Source: Clostridia bacterium (lineage in GTDB: Bacteria; Bacillota_A; Clostridia; Oscillospirales; CAG-272). From it: DNA of 9,463 bases. The notes under the pieces are model-generated. The model was not told the origin of the DNA. It searched no databases and worked only from the letters and a program-made list of their open reading frames with translations. How positions within the stretch are numbered: position 1 is the stretch's first letter; each line of letters begins with the position of its first letter. The translations under genes were made by a program, and so were the position numbers. The stretch spans positions 1 to 9,463 of the forward strand of contig JAFXNX010000228.1 of NCBI GenBank assembly GCA_017529175.1, read 5' to 3'. Below are positions 5,632-9,463 of the stretch, one piece after another.

Positions 5632-7044
5632 ATGAGAAAAACAAAGATAATCTGCACCCTCGGTCCCGCTTGCGCCGATGAAGCGACGATACGGGATATG
5701 TGCCTTGCCGGTATGAACGTGGCAAGGCTCAACTTCTCACACGGAGACCACGAACAGCACGGAAAGATGATCGCTCTTATCAAAAAAGTGAGAGCTCAGC
5801 TCGGACTGCCGATAGCGATAATGCTTGACACGAAAGGTCCGGAATACAGACTCGGAGTCTTTGAGAACGGAAAGATCACTCTTTCCGACGGAGATACGTT
5901 CTCATTCACCGCCGACGACGTTGTCGGAAATGAAAAGATCGTATCGGTCAGCTATAAAAACCTCATAAAGGAACTTTCTGTCGGAGATACGATACTCGTC
6001 AACAACGGACTCGTTGAGTTCAGAGTGAAAGAGATCGAAGGCAGGCGCGCCGTATGCAACGTCATAGCCGGCGGCGAACTCTCGAACAGAAAGAGCATGA
6101 GTTTTCCCGGCAAGGTGTTAAAACAGCCCTTCCTCAGCGAGCAGGACAAGAAGGATATCAGGTTCGGCGTTGAAAACGACGTCGATTATATAGCCGCTTC
6201 CTTCGTTTCGACGAAGAAGGACGTCTCTGAAATGAAAAAATACATAGAGAGCTGCGGCGGACGCGATATCGGCATCATCGCAAAGATCGAGAACCGTTCA
6301 GGCGTCGAAAACGTCGAGGCGATATGCGAAGTCTGCGAAGGCGTTATGGTCGCGCGCGGCGACCTCGGGGTCGAGATACCCTTCAAAGAAGTCCCGTCCG
6401 TTCAGAAAAGACTTATCACCGTATGCCGTATGCTCGGAAAAAGAGTCATCACGGCAACGGAGATGCTCGAATCAATGATAAACAATCCGAGACCGACGAG
6501 AGCGGAGATCTCGGACGTTGCGAACGCGGTGTACGACGGAACGAGCGCCGTCATGCTCTCCGGCGAGACCGCCGCGGGAAAATATCCCGCGAAGACGGTC
6601 GAGATCATGAGTTCCATTTGCGAAGAGACGGAAAAGCACATAGCTTACGGAAAGAAACTCTATGCAACGGAGTTTGAGATCAAGAGCGTCATGGACGCGG
6701 TGTCTCACGCGGCGTGCTCAATGGCGCAGGACATAAACGCAAAGGCGATCGCCGTATGCTCAATGAGCGGAATGACGGTGCGAATGGTATCAAGATTCCG
6801 TCCCGCCGCCGATATCATAGGGCTGACGACGAACGAGAAAGCGTGGCGCAAGCTCGCGCTCTCCTGGGGAGTCCTGCCGGTACTTAACGAAGAGTATCCG
6901 TCGCCTGAGGTAATGTTCTATACCGCCGGTAAAAAAACGAAAGAACTGCTCTCGCTCGTCGCGGGGGACAACATCGTTATCGTCGGCGGCACCACGAGCG
7001 GCAAGCCGGGGGACACGAATACGATAAGAGTGGAAAGACTGTAA
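5632..7044 (+). CDS. pyk: Pyruvate kinase
   Basis: Converts phosphoenolpyruvate and ADP to pyruvate and ATP, the last step of glycolysis, in the cytoplasm. At 470 residues it matches the short bacterial form (as E. coli PykF) without the extra C-terminal domain of Bacillus enzymes. Motifs in order: N-terminal KTKIICTLGP; VARLNFSHG with substrate-binding R32; LDTKGPEYRLG (65-75) including D66, K68 and E71, the Glu associated with K+ dependence; B domain about 72-170; IIAKIEN with catalytic K218 and metal ligand E220; MVARGDLGVEIP with D244; the signature ITATEMLESM and NPRPTRAE; SGETAAGKYP; then the C-terminal regulatory domain ending GDTNTIRVERL. EYRLG replaces the common EIRTG, and VNNG (123-127) the common DDG, suggesting a divergent clade. 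The ribosome site GGATGG is modest. Likely cotranscribed with the upstream kinase. Confidence 0.96.
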   Translation: MRKTKIICTLGPACADEATIRDMCLAGMNVARLNFSHGDHEQHGKMIALIKKVRAQLGLPIAIMLDTKGPEYRLGVFENGKITLSDGDTFSFTADDVVGNEKIVSVSYKNLIKELSVGDTILVNNGLVEFRVKEIEGRRAVCNVIAGGELSNRKSMSFPGKVLKQPFLSEQDKKDIRFGVENDVDYIAASFVSTKKDVSEMKKYIESCGGRDIGIIAKIENRSGVENVEAICEVCEGVMVARGDLGVEIPFKEVPSVQKRLITVCRMLGKRVITATEMLESMINNPRPTRAEISDVANAVYDGTSAVMLSGETAAGKYPAKTVEIMSSICEETEKHIAYGKKLYATEFEIKSVMDAVSHAACSMAQDINAKAIAVCSMSGMTVRMVSRFRPAADIIGLTTNEKAWRKLALSWGVLPVLNEEYPSPEVMFYTAGKKTKELLSLVAGDNIVIVGGTTSGKPGDTNTIRVERL

Positions 7045-7065
7045 TTATAAAACTGAATAATACTG

Positions 7066-7100
7066 CGCCGCCCGGAAGCGATCCCGGGCGGCGTTATCAT
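7066..7100 (+). terminator. Intrinsic terminator after pyk
   Basis: CGCCGCCCGG (7066-7075) and CCGGGCGGCG (7084-7093) form a perfect, very G+C-rich 10-bp stem with an 8-base loop, followed by TTATCATTAT. It begins 21 bases after the pyk stop. The T tract is broken, but the stem strength and position fit termination of the kinase-pyk unit. Confidence 0.75.
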
Positions 7101-7121
7101 TATCACGGATAACAGACAGGT

Positions 7122-7197
7122 TTTAGCAAATGGTGCGGCGCGACCGCTAAATTCGGCTATAGGCGGACAGTTTTGAGTGCAATCACCCGCCGAATTT
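7122..7197 (+). other. Overlapping, mutually exclusive hairpins upstream of CIRCE
   Basis: Three possible stems share sequence: TTTAGC...GGT (7122-7134) with ACC-GCTAAA (7143-7151); AAATTCGGC (7149-7157) with GCCGAATTT (7189-7197), a perfect 9-bp inverted repeat; and GGCGG (7162-7166) with CCGCC (7187-7191), followed by GAATTTTTA. They cannot all form together. The area lies before the probable clpB promoter, so it may act at DNA level, or in read-through RNA from pyk. No known riboswitch recognised. Confidence 0.3.
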
Positions 7198-7224
7198 TTA
7201 GCACTCCAACATATTGAGTGCTAA
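7198..7224. promoter_or_regulatory. CIRCE element, HrcA operator of clpB
   Basis: TTAGCACTC (7198-7206) and GAGTGCTAA (7216-7224) form a perfect 9-base inverted repeat with a 9-base spacer, exactly the CIRCE consensus. HrcA bound here would repress clpB until heat shock titrates it, via GroEL, from the operator. TAATAT (7222-7227) overlaps the right arm and could be the -10; no good -35 is evident. An extra half-site GAGTGC lies at 7175-7180. Confidence 0.95.
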
Positions 7225-7286
7225 TATTTACAGCGAGTTCATATTTTAGAACCGATTACGTCACAATTTAATACTAAAATGATACC

Positions 7287-7310
7287 GTCGGGCGGGATAT
7301 ACCGTCCGAC
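7287..7310 (+). other. 5'-UTR hairpin of clpB
   Basis: GTCGGGCGG (7287-7295) and CCGTCCGAC (7302-7310) make a 9-bp stem with one G-U pair and a six-base loop GATATA. It lies 39 bases before the clpB ATG and 62 bases after CIRCE, so it should be in the leader mRNA. It does not cover the ribosome site. It could protect the 5' end or modulate translation with temperature; function is not shown. Confidence 0.4.
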
Positions 7311-7349
7311 TTTGATATAGATAGAGAATGTTAGAAAGGGTGATGATAT

Positions 7350-9463
7350 ATGAACGCACAGAAATACACGCAGAAATCGCTTGAGGCGGTGAAGGCGGCG
7401 CAGTCGCTGGCGCTCGAATATTCGAACCAGCAGATAGAACAGCAGCACCTCGCGCTCGCTCTTGCGTCAAGCGCTGACGGACTGATACCCGAGCTTCTTC
7501 GCAAGATCGGGATCGAACCCTCGTCGTTTTGCGCGGAGCTTGAAGCGTCGGTAGGAAAACTGCCGAAGGTCGCGGGCGTCAGGGAAGCGGGCAAGATCTA
7601 CGTCAACGCCGACGTCGACAAAGTGCTGAACAACGCCGAAAAGAGCGCCGCATCGATGAAGGACGAGTTCGTATCCGTCGAGCATATCTTCATGGCGCTC
7701 CTTGATTCTCCGAACTCCGAGTTGAAGCGCGTCTTCGGTCAGTTCGGGCTTAAGAAGAACGATTTTCTAAATGCTCTGGCGAGCGTCAGGGGATCAAAAC
7801 GCGTCACGTCGGACGAGCCGGAAAAGACTTACGACGCGCTGAAAAAATACGGCGCCGACCTTGTCGAGCGCGCAAGACTCCAGAAGCTCGATCCCGTGAT
7901 CGGCCGTGACGACGAGATACGAAACGTGATCCGGATCCTGAGCCGTAAGACGAAAAACAATCCCGTGCTGATAGGCGAACCCGGCGTCGGCAAGACGGCG
8001 ATCGCGGAAGGGCTCGCGCAAAGGATAGTTAACGGCGACGTCCCGAATAGTCTCAAGGACAAGACTGTCTTCTCACTCGATATGGGCGCCTTGATCGCCG
8101 GAGCTAAATTCAGAGGCGAATTTGAGGAACGTCTCAAGGCGGTGCTCGACGAAATAAAAGCCGCCGACGGCAGGATAATCCTCTTCATCGACGAGCTTCA
8201 TACCATCGTCGGCGCCGGTAAGACGGACGGCGCGATGGACGCCGGCAACCTGCTCAAGCCGATGCTCGCGCGAGGTGAGCTCCACTGTATCGGCGCGACG
8301 ACTCTCGATGAATACCGCGAATATATCGAAAAGGATTCGGCGCTCGAGCGCCGTTTCCAACCGGTAATGGTCGACGAACCGACGGTCGAGGACACGATCG
8401 CGATCCTTCGAGGCCTGAAGGAAAGATACGAAGTTTATCACGGGGTCAAGATCGCAGACAGCGCGATAATCGCCGCGGCAACGCTCTCGAACAGATATAT
8501 CTCCGACAGGTTCCTTCCCGACAAGGCGATAGACCTCGTCGACGAAGCGTGCGCGATGATCCGCACCGAGGTGGACTCGATGCCGACGGAACTCGACGTG
8601 ATAAGAAGGAAGATAATACAGCACGAGATAGAAGAGGCAGCGCTGAAAAAAGAAGACGATAAACTCTCCGCCGCTCATCTTGCCGAGATACAGTCCGAAC
8701 TTGCCGAAATGAGAGAACAGTTCAACGAAATGAAGGCAAGGTGGGACAATGAAAAAGACGCCCTCGATTCCGTAAGGCATCTTCGCGAAGAGATCGAGCA
8801 GTGCAACGCCGACATTGAAAAGGCGGAGCGCGAATATGACCTCAACCGCGCCGCGGAGCTCAAATACGGAAAACTGCCGGAGCTGAAGCGTCAGCTCGAG
8901 GCGGAAGAGCAGAAGGCGGAAGAACGTGTCGGCGACGGCGCCTCCCTTCTCAGGGACCGAGTCACCGAGGACGAGATCGCGCGCATCGTCGAACGCTGGA
9001 CCGGCATACCCGTCTCGAAGCTGATGGAGGGCGAGCGCGATAAACTGCTCCACCTCGAGGACATCCTCCACAAGAGGGTGATAGGTCAGGACGAGGCGGT
9101 AAACAAGGTATCCGAGGCGATAATCAGGAGCCGCGCGGGAATACAGAACGAGCACCGTCCGATAGGGTCGTTTCTGTTCCTCGGGCCTACCGGCGTCGGT
9201 AAGACTGAGCTTGCGAAGACTGTCGCGGAGTGCCTTTTCGACGACGAGAAGAACCTTGTGCGTATAGATATGACGGAATACATGGAGAAGTTCTCCGTAT
9301 CCCGTCTGATCGGAGCGCCTCCCGGATACGTCGGTTACGAAGAGGGCGGTCAGCTCACGGAAGCGGTAAGAAGAAAGCCGTATTCGGTAGTCCTCTTCGA
9401 CGAGGTCGAAAAGGCACTCCGCGACAGTCTTCGCAAGCTCAGTCTTACCGACGCCGGTAGGCC
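7350..9463 (+). CDS. clpB: ATP-dependent disaggregase ClpB, C-terminus missing
   Basis: ClpB is a hexameric AAA+ chaperone that pulls polypeptides out of aggregates with DnaK. The 704 residues seen contain: the N-terminal Clp repeat domain (about 1-145); AAA1 with Walker A GEPGVGKT (K215), pore-loop KFRGEFEE (Phe where Tyr is usual), Walker B ILFIDE (D281, E282) and arginine fingers in ALERRF; the coiled-coil middle domain (about 405-530), which separates ClpB from ClpA; and AAA2 with Walker A GPTGVGKT (K618), pore loop GYVGY and Walker B VVLFDE (D684, E685). The start follows AAAGGGTGA and aligns with other ClpB N-termini. Full ClpB is about 860 residues, so roughly 170 are absent. After A689 (base 9416) the reading is not ClpB: it is an inverted copy of bases 9184-9242, so the last 15 residues are spurious. 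Controlled by CIRCE/HrcA. Confidence 0.95.
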   Translation, partial: MNAQKYTQKSLEAVKAAQSLALEYSNQQIEQQHLALALASSADGLIPELLRKIGIEPSSFCAELEASVGKLPKVAGVREAGKIYVNADVDKVLNNAEKSAASMKDEFVSVEHIFMALLDSPNSELKRVFGQFGLKKNDFLNALASVRGSKRVTSDEPEKTYDALKKYGADLVERARLQKLDPVIGRDDEIRNVIRILSRKTKNNPVLIGEPGVGKTAIAEGLAQRIVNGDVPNSLKDKTVFSLDMGALIAGAKFRGEFEERLKAVLDEIKAADGRIILFIDELHTIVGAGKTDGAMDAGNLLKPMLARGELHCIGATTLDEYREYIEKDSALERRFQPVMVDEPTVEDTIAILRGLKERYEVYHGVKIADSAIIAAATLSNRYISDRFLPDKAIDLVDEACAMIRTEVDSMPTELDVIRRKIIQHEIEEAALKKEDDKLSAAHLAEIQSELAEMREQFNEMKARWDNEKDALDSVRHLREEIEQCNADIEKAEREYDLNRAAELKYGKLPELKRQLEAEEQKAEERVGDGASLLRDRVTEDEIARIVERWTGIPVSKLMEGERDKLLHLEDILHKRVIGQDEAVNKVSEAIIRSRAGIQNEHRPIGSFLFLGPTGVGKTELAKTVAECLFDDEKNLVRIDMTEYMEKFSVSRLIGAPPGYVGYEEGGQLTEAVRRKPYSVVLFDEVEKALRDSLRKLSLTDAGR
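9405..9463 (-). repeat. Inverted copy of clpB bases 9184-9242 at the window end
   Basis: The final 59 bases are an exact reverse complement of 9184-9242, the segment encoding AAA2 Walker A; the two arms are separated by 162 bases. The frame should continue from DEVEKA into the conserved HPDV-type sequence but instead reads LRDSLRK. The stretch 9405-9417 fits both genuine clpB and the inverted copy, a microhomology at the join. Best explained as a chimeric fold-back at a contig end rather than biology. Confidence 0.9.

Noticed and set aside
7225..7349. CtsR operator or riboswitch in the clpB leader
   Set aside because: No GGTCAAA-type heptad repeats and no recognised riboswitch core; CIRCE and one simple hairpin explain what is visible.
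8073..9155. 360-residue minus-strand frame inside clpB
   Set aside because: Antisense shadow of clpB, whose motifs are unmistakable over the same bases.

Overview
The window looks like a low-G+C-lineage (Bacillota/Clostridia-type) gut or rumen anaerobe, possibly of the Ruminococcaceae/Oscillospirales kind. Three things support this: a perfect CIRCE element in front of clpB, a Gram-positive type LexA box (GAAC-N4-GTTC), and a clostridial-style sugar phosphorylase and N-acetylhexosamine kinase pair beside a 470-residue pyruvate kinase. The coding part is G+C-rich with compact spacing. The first 240 bases are AT-rich. Taxonomy is inference only.

Region by region. Bases 1 to about 1185 contain no gene I can support. 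They hold an upstream terminator-like hairpin, a near-consensus promoter with a LexA operator in its spacer, a long terminator hairpin about 250 bases downstream of that promoter, a GTGAC repeat array and a dense run of hairpins. This looks like the edge or remnant of a mobile element, or a set of structured RNAs. Next, on the minus strand (1321-4206), is a 961-residue GH94-type inverting glycoside phosphorylase with its own promoter and terminator. Divergent from it, from a good sigma-A promoter, is a NahK-like anomeric sugar kinase (4425-5573), followed 58 bases later by pyruvate kinase (5632-7044). After a terminator and a 305-base leader carrying CIRCE comes clpB (7350 to the window end), which is incomplete.

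How they may work together (inference). The phosphorylase would split a beta-linked disaccharide into an alpha-sugar-1-phosphate and a free sugar. The kinase would phosphorylate the free sugar at C1, so both halves enter metabolism as sugar-1-phosphates. Pyruvate kinase then makes ATP at the end of glycolysis. clpB is a separate, heat-shock-regulated disaggregase unit.

The last 59 bases (9405-9463) are an exact reverse complement of 9184-9242. The clpB reading frame stays open through this copy by chance, but the protein stops looking like ClpB right after the second Walker B motif. This is most likely a fold-back assembly or amplification artefact at a contig end, so the terminal residues should not be trusted.
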